Assembly (NCBI GenBank): GCA_030148605.1
Contig: JASBTD010000048.1
Coordinates: forward strand, 1 to 48,432
Reading direction: 5' to 3'
Length of the DNA stretch: 48,432 nt
Origin: Erythrobacter sp.
GTDB lineage: Bacteria; Pseudomonadota; Alphaproteobacteria; Sphingomonadales; Sphingomonadaceae
The notes under the pieces were generated by a model. That model worked only from the letters and a program-made list of their open reading frames with translations, had not been told where the DNA came from and ran no database searches. The position numbers and the translations under genes are program-made. Positions 29,016-37,694 of this stretch are shown piece after piece. The number at the start of each line of letters is the position of its first letter. Position 1 is the first letter of the stretch.

Positions 29016-29312
29016 CTATTCCTGAGGTGCAGCGGGCTCTGCCGGCGCTTGCGGAGCAGCCGGGGGAGCCTCTGCGGCATCTGCTGAATCGGCAGTTTCG
29101 CCTTCCTCTTTGCTTGGCGCAGCAGCTGGCGCTTCGCGGATAGCGGGCGATTGCGATTGCAGCTGGTCAAGCGGCAGCATCGCATCGCTGATGGTGCCGC
29201 CCAGAACTTCGCCTTCGGCCTCGCGTTCATCCTCGCCGCGCTCTGGCGTTTGCCCGCTGCAGGCAGTGAGCGCGAGGGCGGAAGCAAGTATCGCACATGT
29301 CAAACGTCGCAT
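29016..29312 (-). CDS. Small predicted lipoprotein, low-complexity acidic tail
   Basis: The 98-residue product begins with a lipoprotein signal peptide: basic MRR, a hydrophobic stretch, and lipobox LTAC with the lipidated Cys18. The rest is acidic then alanine/proline-rich ([17 protein letters not shown]) with no recognisable domain. The start at 29312 is supported by GGGAG; the gene overlaps the end of lipB by 13 bases on the same strand, so it is probably expressed with lipB. Function unknown. Confidence 0.72.
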   Translation of the reverse strand: MRRLTCAILASALALTACSGQTPERGEDEREAEGEVLGGTISDAMLPLDQLQSQSPAIREAPAAAPSKEEGETADSADAAEAPPAAPQAPAEPAAPQE

Positions 29313-29980
29313 GATCGTCTCCCGGCAACTTCTGCCAGATGGTCTAGGAAACCCGGTGCCTCTGCAATCAAGGCTTCGTCCCATTGCTGCGGCGAAATGT
29401 CGAGGCCCAATCGCTTGAGGCTGGTCACTCCGAATTCGTCGATCCCGCAAGGCACAATCCCGGTGAAGTGCGACAAGTCAGGATCAATATTGACGGAAAA
29501 GCCGTGCATCGTCACCCAGCGGCGTACGCGCACGCCGATCGCGCCAATCTTGGCTTCGCGCCCGTCGATATCCTTGGTCCAGATGCCCACGCGGCCATCG
29601 ACCGCCCAGCTTTCAACGCCGAAAGTCTTCAACGTATTGATCACCCACTGCTCGATCCCGTGTACGAAACAGCGCACGTCCTTGCCGCGTTCGGTCAGGT
29701 CCAGCAGCACATAGCCCACGCGTTGGCCCGGCCCGTGATAGGTGTATCGCCCGCCCCGCCCGGCTTCGACGACTTCGAAACGCGGATCGAGCAGCTCGCT
29801 TGCCGCCGCGCTCGTCCCTGCGGTGTAAACGGGTGGATGTTCGAGCAGCCAGACGAGCTCGCGCGCATCGCCAGCAAAGATCGCGGCGTTGCGCCGCTCC
29901 ATCTCGGCCAGCGCGTCACGATATGGCACTTGGCGCTCTTCACGCCGCCATTCAATCGCATCTGTGGTTTCGACACTCAT
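29300..29980 (-). CDS. lipB: Octanoyl-[acyl carrier protein]:protein octanoyltransferase LipB
   Basis: LipB transfers octanoate from ACP to lipoyl domains of 2-oxo acid dehydrogenases, the first step of de novo lipoate attachment. The 226-residue protein carries the substrate-pocket motif [12 protein letters not shown] (75-86), the catalytic lysine Lys144 in [13 protein letters not shown], the HGFSVNI strand and catalytic Cys178 in GIVPCGI. I chose the ATG at 29980 because the upstream extension to 30103 runs through the divergent neighbour's start and has no homologous look. lipA is not in the window. Confidence 0.95.
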   Translation of the reverse strand: MSVETTDAIEWRREERQVPYRDALAEMERRNAAIFAGDARELVWLLEHPPVYTAGTSAAASELLDPRFEVVEAGRGGRYTYHGPGQRVGYVLLDLTERGKDVRCFVHGIEQWVINTLKTFGVESWAVDGRVGIWTKDIDGREAKIGAIGVRVRRWVTMHGFSVNIDPDLSHFTGIVPCGIDEFGVTSLKRLGLDISPQQWDEALIAEAPGFLDHLAEVAGRRSCDV

Positions 29981-29983
29981 CGC

Positions 29984-30003
29984 CAATTGCGTGGGGGCAA
30001 TTG
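29984..30003. promoter_or_regulatory. Inverted repeat CAATTGC-N6-GCAATTG between lipB and a membrane gene
   Basis: Seven-base perfect arms flank a G-rich six-base centre, immediately upstream of the lipB ATG and 44 bases before the divergent membrane gene. As this is the only intergenic DNA between two divergent genes, it may be a shared operator. The protein that would bind it is unknown. Confidence 0.35.
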
Positions 30004-30047
30004 CTTCGCTTATCAAGAGGGTGATCTGATTTTCGGAGGAGGAAGCA

Positions 30048-30842
30048 ATGAAACTCGACATGGGTGCGGCATGGAATACAGCGACTGCGCTGATCGGTCG
30101 CAATCGCAGCGTGGTGCTGATTGTCGCCGGGGTCTTCTTCCTTTTGCCTTATCTCGCATCGACTTTGCTGTTCCCGCAGGCGATGACACCTGATCAGGTC
30201 AACCCTGAGGATTTCGAAGCCATCGGTGCGGCCATGATGCAGGCATATGCCGATTATTGGTGGGTGATCCTGATCATATTCGTGACGCAAGGGATCGGCA
30301 CATTGGCCTTGCTGGTATTGCTGACTGACAGGGCGAAACCGACGGTGGGCGACGCAATCAAGCGCGGCGCAATCGGGTTTCCGACTTACCTCGCAGCCAA
30401 TCTGATTTTCGTATTGGCCATCGGCGTGATTCTGGGCCTTTCAGTGGCTATCCTGCCGTTCCTGGTGCTGCTCGCGATACCGGTGATGTTTTATGCGATG
30501 GTGAAATTCTCGCTGGTCATGCCGGCTATTGCGATTGACGGGATCCGCAACCCGTTCAAGGCCATCGCCCGGTCTTGGACGCTGACCAAAGGCAACAGCT
30601 TCCGCCTGTTCGTTTTCTATGCGCTGCTGGTGATCGCACTGATGGTCGTCTCGCTGCTTGTAACCATGGTGCTGGCTGTGATCTTCGCTGCGATCGGCGG
30701 CCAGGTTGAAACGATCGGCAATGGATTGGTCGCGAGCGTGATCAACGCGATCTTCGTGGTGCTATTTCTTGGCGTATTGGCCGGGATACACCGCCAATTG
30801 GCGGGCGATCGACCCGAAGAGCTTAGCGAAGTTTTCGACTAA
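30048..30842 (+). CDS. Multi-pass membrane protein, resembles glycerophosphodiester phosphodiesterase membrane domain
   Basis: This 264-residue protein has about six predicted membrane helices. The segment [38 protein letters not shown] is like the conserved loop seen in a broad family of bacterial membrane proteins annotated as the glycerophosphodiester phosphodiesterase membrane domain, without the catalytic domain. A GGAGGAGG site just upstream fixes the start. The neighbours (lipB divergent, a methyltransferase convergent) do not reveal its role. Confidence 0.8.
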   Translation: MKLDMGAAWNTATALIGRNRSVVLIVAGVFFLLPYLASTLLFPQAMTPDQVNPEDFEAIGAAMMQAYADYWWVILIIFVTQGIGTLALLVLLTDRAKPTVGDAIKRGAIGFPTYLAANLIFVLAIGVILGLSVAILPFLVLLAIPVMFYAMVKFSLVMPAIAIDGIRNPFKAIARSWTLTKGNSFRLFVFYALLVIALMVVSLLVTMVLAVIFAAIGGQVETIGNGLVASVINAIFVVLFLGVLAGIHRQLAGDRPEELSEVFD

Positions 30843-30858
30843 GCGGCCTGTCGGCGAG

Positions 30859-31488
30859 CTAGCTCGACGGTTCTGCCTTCCAGCCCCAGAACAGCTTGCA
30901 TGGCAGGATATTGAGCCATTCGAAGCCCTTGTCGATGCGCGCGTAGTGCGGGCGCATGTAGTCAAGGCAGGCGGCAGTGAATTGGTACACCAGAAACGCC
31001 CCGCCCGGGCGCAGCGCGCGATGCGTTGCCGCGCCGATTGCAGGAGCAACGCCGTGCGGCAAGGTCGAGAATGGCAGGCCGGACAGGATATAGTCGGCGT
31101 GCGCAAAGCCATGATCCGCGATGATCTGTTCGACATCTTCTGCCGATCCCAGCACCGCGTGAAAACGTTTGTCGCGGATCGTGCGCTGCAAATAATCGAT
31201 ATAGAGCGGATTGGTGTCGATCACGATCAGCGTGGCATCGCCGCTCATCCGGTCGAGCACAGGCCGGCAGAATGTGCCGATGCCCGGGCCATATTCGACG
31301 AACAACTTGCATTCGCGCCAATTGACCGGCTCCAGCATGCGCCGCACAGTAAAACGCGATGACGGGATGATCGAGCCGACCATGCGCGGGTGCTCGACAA
31401 ATCCCTTGAAGAAGACCGCGCATTGCCCGGCATAAAGCGCCAGCCGGTCACGCAGTCTGCGCCTGATTTCAATCGCTTTGGAAGTCAT
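30859..31488 (-). CDS. Class I SAM-dependent methyltransferase, phospholipid N-methyltransferase-like
   Basis: The 209-residue protein has a Rossmann methyltransferase core: the SAM-binding motif VEYGPGIGTF, the acidic strand end LIVIDTNPLYI, and the SGLPFSTLP post-motif that is typical of the KsgA-like/PmtA-type group. The N-terminal KGFVEHPRMVGSIIPSSR is common in bacterial phospholipid N-methyltransferases, which make phosphatidylcholine or methylated phosphatidylethanolamine at the membrane. The start is the ATG at 31488; the extension to 31560 runs towards the divergent MFS gene. Substrate unproven. Confidence 0.78.
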   Translation of the reverse strand: MTSKAIEIRRRLRDRLALYAGQCAVFFKGFVEHPRMVGSIIPSSRFTVRRMLEPVNWRECKLFVEYGPGIGTFCRPVLDRMSGDATLIVIDTNPLYIDYLQRTIRDKRFHAVLGSAEDVEQIIADHGFAHADYILSGLPFSTLPHGVAPAIGAATHRALRPGGAFLVYQFTAACLDYMRPHYARIDKGFEWLNILPCKLFWGWKAEPSS

Positions 31489-31556
31489 ATCGGGTGCAAT
31501 TCGCTCCGCTTTGCAGCCCCAGCCTTGCAGGTGAGAGCGTGGAAATCGCAGATGCA

Positions 31557-31568
31557 GCAATGCATTGC
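31557..31568. promoter_or_regulatory. 12-bp perfect palindrome GCAATGCATTGC in the methyltransferase/MFS divergent gap
   Basis: A perfect palindrome 34 bases upstream of the MFS transporter ATG and 68 bases upstream of the divergent methyltransferase start. Its place in a 114-base divergent promoter region makes it a candidate operator. No regulator gene is adjacent, so the cognate factor is unknown. Confidence 0.35.
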
Positions 31569-31602
31569 AAGCACAGCAACACTGGCTTAGCGCAGTTCGG
31601 CG

Positions 31603-32958
31603 ATGTCAGAGCACGACCCAGCCGATCTGAAGAACGCCGCATCGACGGCAAAGCCGCGCGCAATTTCACGCGAGCGGATGATCCTGCTGTTCTCTGTCAT
31701 GCTGGTTACCGCTGCGGGCAACACCGCCATGCAATCAGTCATGCCTTCGATCGGCACTCAGCTTGGCGTCGCCGATGTGTGGATCAGCCTGGCCTACACA
31801 TGGTCAGCCTTATTGTGGGTGATCTGTGCCCCGATCTGGGCGCGCCGATCTGACCAGCGCGGGCGCAAATCGATGATGGCGCTGGGGATGGTGGGTTTTA
31901 TTTCATCGATGGGCCTGTGCGGCCTGGTCTTGTGGTTCGGGCTGGCGGGCTTGCTGCCAGCGTTATGGACGCTGTTGCTGTTTGCTACGGCGCGCAGTCT
32001 TTACGGCGGGTTCGGATCCGCCGCCCCGCCCGCGGTGCAAGCCTATGTCGCGGCGCGCACTCCGCGGTCAGAGCGCACCAATGCACTATCCCTGATCGCA
32101 TCGAGCTTTGGCTTGGGCACGGTTCTGGGCCCGGCACTTGCGCCCTTGCTGATCTTTCCGGGGCCCGGACTTACCGGCCCGTTCCTGATCTTTGCCGGCA
32201 TTGGCGTTGTTGCCTTGATTGCCTTGCGCTGGCGCTTGCCGAATGACGAGCCGCAATTCCCCGCACGGGGGAAGACCTTCAGCGAGCCCTTCAGCTCGAA
32301 CACGCAATCGGGCGAAAGCGACGATGACGAGGATGAAGGCGAAAGCGACGCCCCACCGAAACGGCTGAGCTATTGGGAGCCGCGCGTGCGCCCCTGGGTG
32401 ATCGCCGGGCTTCTGGGCGGGCATGCGCAAGCGATGGTGCTCGGCATTGTCGGCTTCCTCGTGCTTGATCGGCTGGGTTTGCGCAGCGACCCGCTGGCCG
32501 GTGCAGGGCCGGTCGGGGTGGTATTGATGGCAGGCGCCCTGGCAACGCTGGTCGCGCAATGGGGCGTGATCCCGCGCTTCAACCTTGGGCCACGCGCCGC
32601 AACACTGGGCGGCATTACTCTGGCGGGGTTTGGCACGCTGGTGTTCGCAGTCGGCGAACAGCTGCACACGATTGCGCTCGGATATGCACTGGCGAGCCTG
32701 GGCTTCGGCCTGTTCCGTCCGGGCACGACGTCAGGCACATCGCTTGCAGTCACGCGGCGAGAGCAAGGCGAAGCTTCCGGTATTGTTGCCTCGGTCGCTG
32801 GCGCGGCATTCATCTTCGCCCCTGCGCTGGGCGTGCTGCTCTACAACCTGTCAGAACCGCTGGCATTCGGGCTGGTCATCAGCCTGTGCGCCGTGGTCTT
32901 CGCCTTTGGCTGGAAACAGCTCACAGCTGACGAAGTGCTGACAAGGGACCGGCGCTGA
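31603..32958 (+). CDS. MFS transporter
   Basis: This 451-residue inner-membrane protein has about twelve predicted helices. The loop after helix 2 has the MFS motif variant WARRSDQRGRKSMM, and the fifth helix shows the antiporter-like GLGTVLGPALAP. A long cytoplasmic loop between helices 6 and 7 carries a strongly acidic run (SESDDDEDEGESD type). It is probably an efflux pump, substrate unknown. Its stop TGA abuts the convergent arsC stop directly. Confidence 0.9.
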   Translation: MSEHDPADLKNAASTAKPRAISRERMILLFSVMLVTAAGNTAMQSVMPSIGTQLGVADVWISLAYTWSALLWVICAPIWARRSDQRGRKSMMALGMVGFISSMGLCGLVLWFGLAGLLPALWTLLLFATARSLYGGFGSAAPPAVQAYVAARTPRSERTNALSLIASSFGLGTVLGPALAPLLIFPGPGLTGPFLIFAGIGVVALIALRWRLPNDEPQFPARGKTFSEPFSSNTQSGESDDDEDEGESDAPPKRLSYWEPRVRPWVIAGLLGGHAQAMVLGIVGFLVLDRLGLRSDPLAGAGPVGVVLMAGALATLVAQWGVIPRFNLGPRAATLGGITLAGFGTLVFAVGEQLHTIALGYALASLGFGLFRPGTTSGTSLAVTRREQGEASGIVASVAGAAFIFAPALGVLLYNLSEPLAFGLVISLCAVVFAFGWKQLTADEVLTRDRR

Positions 32959-33300
32959 TCAAAGGATCTCATGCACGATCTCTTGCGGGCGGCACAGGCG
33001 CACGCCCTTGTCTGTTTCGACCAGCGGCCGGTTAATCAGGATCGGTTCTGCCGCCATCGCATCGAGCACTGTCTCCGCATCGGCTTCGGGCAACCCGCGT
33101 TCTTCTGCATCGGTCCCGCGAAGTCGCAGCCCCTCTTGCGGTGTGATCCCGGCATTCGCGTAAAGCTGCGCCAGCTTGTCACGGCTTGGCGGGGCCTTGA
33201 GATATTCCACCACTGTCACATCCGCGCCTGACTCTTCCAGGATCGCCAGCGTCTTGCGCGAAGTCCCGCATTTGGGGTTGTGCCAGATCGTCGCTTTCAT
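32959..33300 (-). CDS. arsC: ArsC-family glutaredoxin-dependent arsenate reductase
   Basis: ArsC reduces arsenate to arsenite using glutathione/glutaredoxin. The 113-residue length matches the family. Catalytic Cys11 is in NPKCGTSRKTL, followed by the RGTDAEERGL loop and the NRPLVETDKGVRLCRP segment that carries the oxyanion-site arginine. An upstream extension to 33390 is rejected; GGAG precedes the ATG at 33300. No arsR, arsB or acr3 is nearby, so it may be a stand-alone resistance enzyme or a general ArsC/Spx-like protein. Confidence 0.88.
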   Translation of the reverse strand: MKATIWHNPKCGTSRKTLAILEESGADVTVVEYLKAPPSRDKLAQLYANAGITPQEGLRLRGTDAEERGLPEADAETVLDAMAAEPILINRPLVETDKGVRLCRPQEIVHEIL

Positions 33301-33404
33301 TGCCTCATCTCCGTTTTGTGACCCGCGCGCCACTAGCTCGCGACACTGGCTCGAGCCACTAGCTTTTGCCGTTTTTTGGAGCAAGCTCACATTCGCTGTT
33401 GCAT

Positions 33405-33421
33405 TTGCGAATAATTCTCAA
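33405..33421. promoter_or_regulatory. Fur-type iron box TTGCGAATAATTCTCAA upstream of the siderophore receptor
   Basis: The 17-base element is a near-perfect palindrome of the form TTG-n-GAAT-n-ATTC-n-CAA, the pattern of bacterial ferric-uptake-regulator sites. It lies 46 bases before the receptor ATG, flanked by TTGCAT (33399-33404) and TAGCGA (33422-33427), which could serve as -35 and -10 elements with exactly 17 bases between. Iron repression of the receptor is a strong inference. Confidence 0.75.
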
Positions 33422-33467
33422 TAGCGAAAGCGCAAGGATCACGACTCGATACGGATTGGACGTTTGA

Positions 33468-35597
33468 ATGCATTTTATGAACAAAGCTCTCCTGCTGGCA
33501 GGCACCATCGCTTTTGCGCCCGCCACCTCTGCGCTGGCTGCTGAATCCGGCAGCGCCGCTGGCGCAGCGGAACAGGACCGGCAGTATCTGCCCGAAGGCA
33601 TCATCGTAACCGGAGAGCGCGAGGGATATGCGGAGGAGGATGGATCAACCGGCACCAAGACCCCTACCCCGGTTATCGATGTGCCGCAGACCATCACATT
33701 CGTGACGGAAGACCAGCTGGAAGACCAGTCGATCCGCCAGTTGGGCGAGGCGCTGCGCTATGTGCCCGGCATCAGCATGGAAACCGGCGAAGGCCATCGC
33801 GACGAAATCTTCATTCGCGGGCAGGAAACCACGGCCGACTTCTACCTCGATGGTTTGCGCGATGACGCGCAGTATTACCGCCCGCTTTATAATGTCGAAC
33901 GGGTCGAAGTGCTCAAAGGCGCAAATGCATTGATCTTCGGCCGTGGCGGCGGCGGGGGTGTGATCAATCGCGTTAGCAAGACTGCGCGGATCAATGGCAG
34001 CTCGGCGGAATTTGATGCCTCGGTTGACAGTTTCGGCGCATTCGCCCTTGCTGGTGATGTTAACACGACGCTGTCCGACAGCGCGGCTGTGCGTTTGAAC
34101 GCGACCTACGAAGAATTTAACAGCAACCGCGACTTCTACGACGGCCACTTTATCGGCATTTCACCTACAGTAACGGTTGATCTGGGCGAAGCCACGCGCC
34201 TGACCGCCACCTATTCCTATGACGAAGACCAGCGGTTGGTCGATCGCGGCAACCCTGCCGATGGCGATGGCCCGCTGCGCGGCTTCCGTGACACGCTTTT
34301 CGGGCCTGCGGATTTCAACGACACCAGCGCCAAGGTGCACATCGCACGCACACGGATCGACCATGAATTCTCCGGCAGCCTCTCGCTCAACGCAACGCTG
34401 CAATATGCCGATTATGACAAGGCCTATCAGAACATCTTGCCGCGCGGGCTGGTCAACGATGGAGCAAATGTCGAATTCTCCGGCTATCGCGACACGCAGA
34501 CCCGCGAGAACTGGATCGCGCAGGCCAATCTGGTGTGGCAGGTGCAAACCGGCGCGCTCGATCATACGATCCTGGCTGGTGTCGAAGGGTCCTGGCAGGA
34601 TTCGACCAATGGCCGCGCCAATGCAGCGTTTGCCGATGGCATGGGCGGAACGACCAGCCGCTTCACTGCACCGCTTGCCGAAACATTCGCTTTCCCTGCG
34701 ATCAGCTTGACCGCCCCCGTGCGCGATCGCGCGAGCAAGCTCGAAGTTTTCTCCGCCTATGTCCAAGATCAGATCGATTTCGGCGATCATTTCCAGCTTA
34801 TCGCCGGCCTGCGTTGGGATCGCTTCGACCTGAAGACGATTGAGCAGATCAATGACACGCGCGGTGACCGCGTGGATGAGAAAGTCAGCCCGCGCTTTGG
34901 TCTGGTGATCAAGCCGGATGCGCAGCTCTCTATTTATGCGAGCTATGCCGAGAGTTTCCTGCCGCAAGCAGGTGACCAGTTCTTCCTGCTTTCGCCCGGC
35001 GATGCCGAATTCAAGCCGGAGAAATTCACCAATTACGAGATCGGGGTGAAGTGGGCGCCGAGCGAGCAACTGTTCCTCACGGCTGCCCTGTTCCAGCTTG
35101 ATCGCACCAACACACGTGCGACTGATCCGAACAACACCGGCCTCACCATCCTGACCGGCGAAAGCCGGACCAAGGGGCTGGAATTCAACCTGGTCGGTGA
35201 GATCACGCCGCAATGGCAAGCCAATATCGGCTACACCTATCTCGACGGCGAAATCACCAGCGCAAGCACCTTTGGCGCAGAGGGCCAGCGGTTGCAGCAG
35301 CTGCCCGAACACCAGATCACCGCATGGACCCGCTATGATTTCAGCGAGCAGTTCGGGCTGGGCTTGGGGTTTGTCTACCAGGACGAACAGTTTGCCAGCT
35401 TCAGCAATGCAGTGACGCTGCCCGACTATCTAAGGGTTGATGCGGCAGCCTATTACACGCTCAACGATCGCGTGTCGCTGCAGCTTAATGTCGAGAACCT
35501 GTTTGATGCGAACTATTTCCCCAGCGCGCATGGTGACAACAATATCCAGCCGGGCGAGCCATTGAGCGCGCGGCTGGGCCTGAGGATCAAGCTGTAA
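33468..35597 (+). CDS. TonB-dependent siderophore receptor
   Basis: This outer-membrane receptor imports a ferric siderophore with energy from TonB. The 709-residue protein has a signal peptide ending at ALA (about residue 24), a plug domain (about 60-180) with FVTEDQLEDQSIRQLGEAL, DEIFIRGQETTADFYLDGLRDD and the RVEVLKGANALIFGRGGGGGVINRVSK signature, and a 22-strand barrel ending at the C-terminal LSARLGLRIKL. The plug sequence is closest to my recollection of the catecholate-type Fiu/FoxA class; the ligand is unproven. A Fur-type box lies upstream. No siderophore biosynthesis, PepSY or ABC genes are adjacent. In-frame ATG at 33477 is an alternative start. Confidence 0.94.
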   Translation: MHFMNKALLLAGTIAFAPATSALAAESGSAAGAAEQDRQYLPEGIIVTGEREGYAEEDGSTGTKTPTPVIDVPQTITFVTEDQLEDQSIRQLGEALRYVPGISMETGEGHRDEIFIRGQETTADFYLDGLRDDAQYYRPLYNVERVEVLKGANALIFGRGGGGGVINRVSKTARINGSSAEFDASVDSFGAFALAGDVNTTLSDSAAVRLNATYEEFNSNRDFYDGHFIGISPTVTVDLGEATRLTATYSYDEDQRLVDRGNPADGDGPLRGFRDTLFGPADFNDTSAKVHIARTRIDHEFSGSLSLNATLQYADYDKAYQNILPRGLVNDGANVEFSGYRDTQTRENWIAQANLVWQVQTGALDHTILAGVEGSWQDSTNGRANAAFADGMGGTTSRFTAPLAETFAFPAISLTAPVRDRASKLEVFSAYVQDQIDFGDHFQLIAGLRWDRFDLKTIEQINDTRGDRVDEKVSPRFGLVIKPDAQLSIYASYAESFLPQAGDQFFLLSPGDAEFKPEKFTNYEIGVKWAPSEQLFLTAALFQLDRTNTRATDPNNTGLTILTGESRTKGLEFNLVGEITPQWQANIGYTYLDGEITSASTFGAEGQRLQQLPEHQITAWTRYDFSEQFGLGLGFVYQDEQFASFSNAVTLPDYLRVDAAAYYTLNDRVSLQLNVENLFDANYFPSAHGDNNIQPGEPLSARLGLRIKL

Positions 35598-35600
35598 GCC

Positions 35601-36158
35601 TCATTCGCTATCAGCCGGGGGATTGATCGCACGCAAGGCCGGCACTTCGCGAGCGGCGTCCTCTGTGCTGATCCCGGGCGCGGGGGCGGCGCTGATCGTT
35701 TCGACGCGGCGCGTCACGCGCCCTGCCCTCTGGATGGCGCGCACCAGTCGCGGATAGACGCCGCAGCGGCACAGGTTCGGGATCGCGGCCCTGATCTCGG
35801 CTTCGCTCGGCGCGGGATTCTCCCGCAGCAGGCCTGCCGCCGCGATCGCGATGCCGGGTGTGCAGAAACCGCACTGGATCGCTTGTTCAGCCACAAGTGC
35901 CTGCTGGACCGGGTGAGAGCGGTCTCGCGACAGCCCCTCGATCGTGGTTATGAAGCGCCCTTCAGCCTCTGCGATCGTTACCAGGCATGACCGCAAGGCC
36001 GCACCATCGATCAGCACCATGCATGACCCGCAATCACCGTTGCCGCAGCCATATTTGGTGCCGGTGAGATTGGCCGCATCGCGCAGCGCCCACAGAAGCG
36101 GGGTTTCTGGGTCCATGTCGAATTCGAGTGGACGATCATTGACAGTCATGCGCGGCAT
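35601..36158 (-). CDS. [2Fe-2S]-binding subunit of the xanthine dehydrogenase/isoquinoline oxidoreductase family, without partner genes
   Basis: The 185-residue protein has both clusters of the small subunit of molybdenum hydroxylases: the plant-type ferredoxin cluster at Cys38, Cys43, Cys46 and Cys58 (CGNGDCGSC and RSC), and the second with Cys96, Cys99, Cys130 and Cys132 (CGFC and CRC). It passes electrons from a molybdopterin large subunit to an acceptor. About 35 residues beyond the usual end form a proline/alanine-rich tail. No molybdopterin or FAD subunit gene lies next to it, unlike most family members, so the partner must be encoded elsewhere. Confidence 0.87.
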   Translation of the reverse strand: MPRMTVNDRPLEFDMDPETPLLWALRDAANLTGTKYGCGNGDCGSCMVLIDGAALRSCLVTIAEAEGRFITTIEGLSRDRSHPVQQALVAEQAIQCGFCTPGIAIAAAGLLRENPAPSEAEIRAAIPNLCRCGVYPRLVRAIQRAGRVTRRVETISAAPAPGISTEDAAREVPALRAINPPADSE

Positions 36159-36288
36159 GAATGCGGGGGCTCCTGAAGCAATCGCGGTCAGCTTCGCTAT
36201 CGCATGCCAAGTCCCTCACCGGCAAGCAATTGCCATTGGTGGATTTTGAACTTCCAAGGACAACGCTTCGCCGCTAACCGGTCTAGCG

Positions 36289-37620
36289 ATGAGCGAGAAT
36301 GCCAAATTGACACGCGGTTCGATCCGTGGGCATCTCGTGACGCAGACCCTCCCCATGATCATCGGCGTTGCGGCGATCATGTCGATCGGGCTGGTGGATG
36401 CCTATTTCATCGGCCAGCTGGGCAGCGACGCGCTGGCGGCGATCTCTTTCATCTTCCCGATCAGTGTGGCCATCACCAGCCTTGGGGTGGGGATGATGGT
36501 GGGCATCAATTCGGTGATTGCCCGGGCATTGGGCGAAGGCGATGATGAACGCGCGGCACGGCGTGCCAATTTCGGCATGGTTCTGTCTGTGCTGGCTGGC
36601 GTGGTGGTGGGCGGATTGCTGTTCCTTCTGCTCGATCCGCTCTTCACCTTGATGGAGGCATCCGAAGGTCAGCTCCCGCTTATCCGCGAGTATATGCAGC
36701 CGTTCTCATTGGGTTTCCCGCTAATGATGGCGATCATGGGGATCAACGGCACGCTGCGCGGTCAAGGGGAAGCGCGCAAGACTTCATATGTGTCAATTTC
36801 CTATGCCGTGGCCAACTGGGTCCTGGACCCGATTTTGATCACCGGGGCGTTTGGCTTTGAAGGCTACGGCATGGCAGGTGCGGCCTATGCCACGCTGATC
36901 GGATGGGCGATCGGGATCGCCATGGGATTGTGGCTGATCAGCAAGGCTGCCCTACCGCTTAGCTTGAAACTGCTGCGCCAGTGCAGCATTGGCGAATCCA
37001 CTGTCGCAATCGCAAGTGTGGCAGGCCCTGCCGCCCTGTCAAACGCCATCAACCCCATTGGCCTGTCGGTTCTGACGGCTCTGATCGCATCGGAAAGCGC
37101 AGCAGCCGTTGCCGGATTTGGTGCGGCTGGACGCGTCCAGAGCTTCGCGGTTGTGCCATTGCTGGCGCTTTCAGGCGCAATCGGCGGCATAGTCGGCCAG
37201 AATTGGGGCGCAAAAGAGTTCGGGCGCGCCCGCGAAGCAATGTGGCTCGCGGGCCTGTTTTGCGTCGTTTACGGCCTGGTAACAGCCGCCCTTCTCTCAT
37301 GGGGCGGAGCGTGGTTTGCCGACATCTTTTCCGATGATCCGGATGTTATTGCGCAATTCGCAAGCTATCTGCAAATCGCCGCCTGGGGCTATGCCGGCTT
37401 CGGCGTGTTGATTGTCGCCAATGGTGCATTGAACGCGCTAGGCAAGGCCAATCACGCGCTTTTCCAGTCATTTGCGCGGGTATTTCTGGTCATGCTGCCG
37501 CTGGGCTGGATCGCGCGCCAATACTTCGACGTGAGCTATATCTACGGCGCAGAGCTGGCTGCAAACCTTGCCGGTGGAACAATCGCCGCTTTGATCGTGT
37601 GGCGCGTCATGGGCCGCTGA
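36289..37620 (+). CDS. MATE-family efflux transporter
   Basis: This 443-residue inner-membrane protein has about twelve predicted helices in two MatE repeats. The first helix region ITMSIGLVDAYFIGQLGSDALAAIS and the repeat-2 counterpart SGAIGGIVGQNWGAKEFGRAREAM are typical of cation-coupled multidrug exporters of the NorM/DinF type. The start ATG at 36289 has no clear ribosome-binding site. The 130-base gap on its left contains no palindrome or regulator site I can name. Substrate unknown. Confidence 0.92.
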   Translation: MSENAKLTRGSIRGHLVTQTLPMIIGVAAIMSIGLVDAYFIGQLGSDALAAISFIFPISVAITSLGVGMMVGINSVIARALGEGDDERAARRANFGMVLSVLAGVVVGGLLFLLLDPLFTLMEASEGQLPLIREYMQPFSLGFPLMMAIMGINGTLRGQGEARKTSYVSISYAVANWVLDPILITGAFGFEGYGMAGAAYATLIGWAIGIAMGLWLISKAALPLSLKLLRQCSIGESTVAIASVAGPAALSNAINPIGLSVLTALIASESAAAVAGFGAAGRVQSFAVVPLLALSGAIGGIVGQNWGAKEFGRAREAMWLAGLFCVVYGLVTAALLSWGGAWFADIFSDDPDVIAQFASYLQIAAWGYAGFGVLIVANGALNALGKANHALFQSFARVFLVMLPLGWIARQYFDVSYIYGAELAANLAGGTIAALIVWRVMGR

Positions 37621-37640
37621 ACAGCTCTAGTGACGCTTCG

Positions 37641-37648
37641 TTAACCAT
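37641..37648 (+). promoter_or_regulatory. CtrA-like half-site TTAACCAT upstream of cheA
   Basis: TTAACCAT matches the known CtrA half-site in alphaproteobacteria. It lies 46 bases before the cheA ATG, in a position suited to activation. The usual second half (TTAA after seven bases) is not present. CtrA controls motility and chemotaxis genes in many relatives, which makes the guess reasonable, but it rests on eight bases. Confidence 0.4.
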
Positions 37649-37694
37649 CTTTGCCCATAGAGTTACCCCTCAAGCATAGCTGAGGGCTGTAGTA

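Noticed and set aside
32959..33300. ArsC as part of an arsenic resistance island
   Set aside because: No arsR, arsB, acr3 or arsH lies nearby; only a lone reductase is supported.
34161..35312. A 383-codon frame antisense to the TonB receptor
   Set aside because: Shadow of a well-supported beta-barrel gene.
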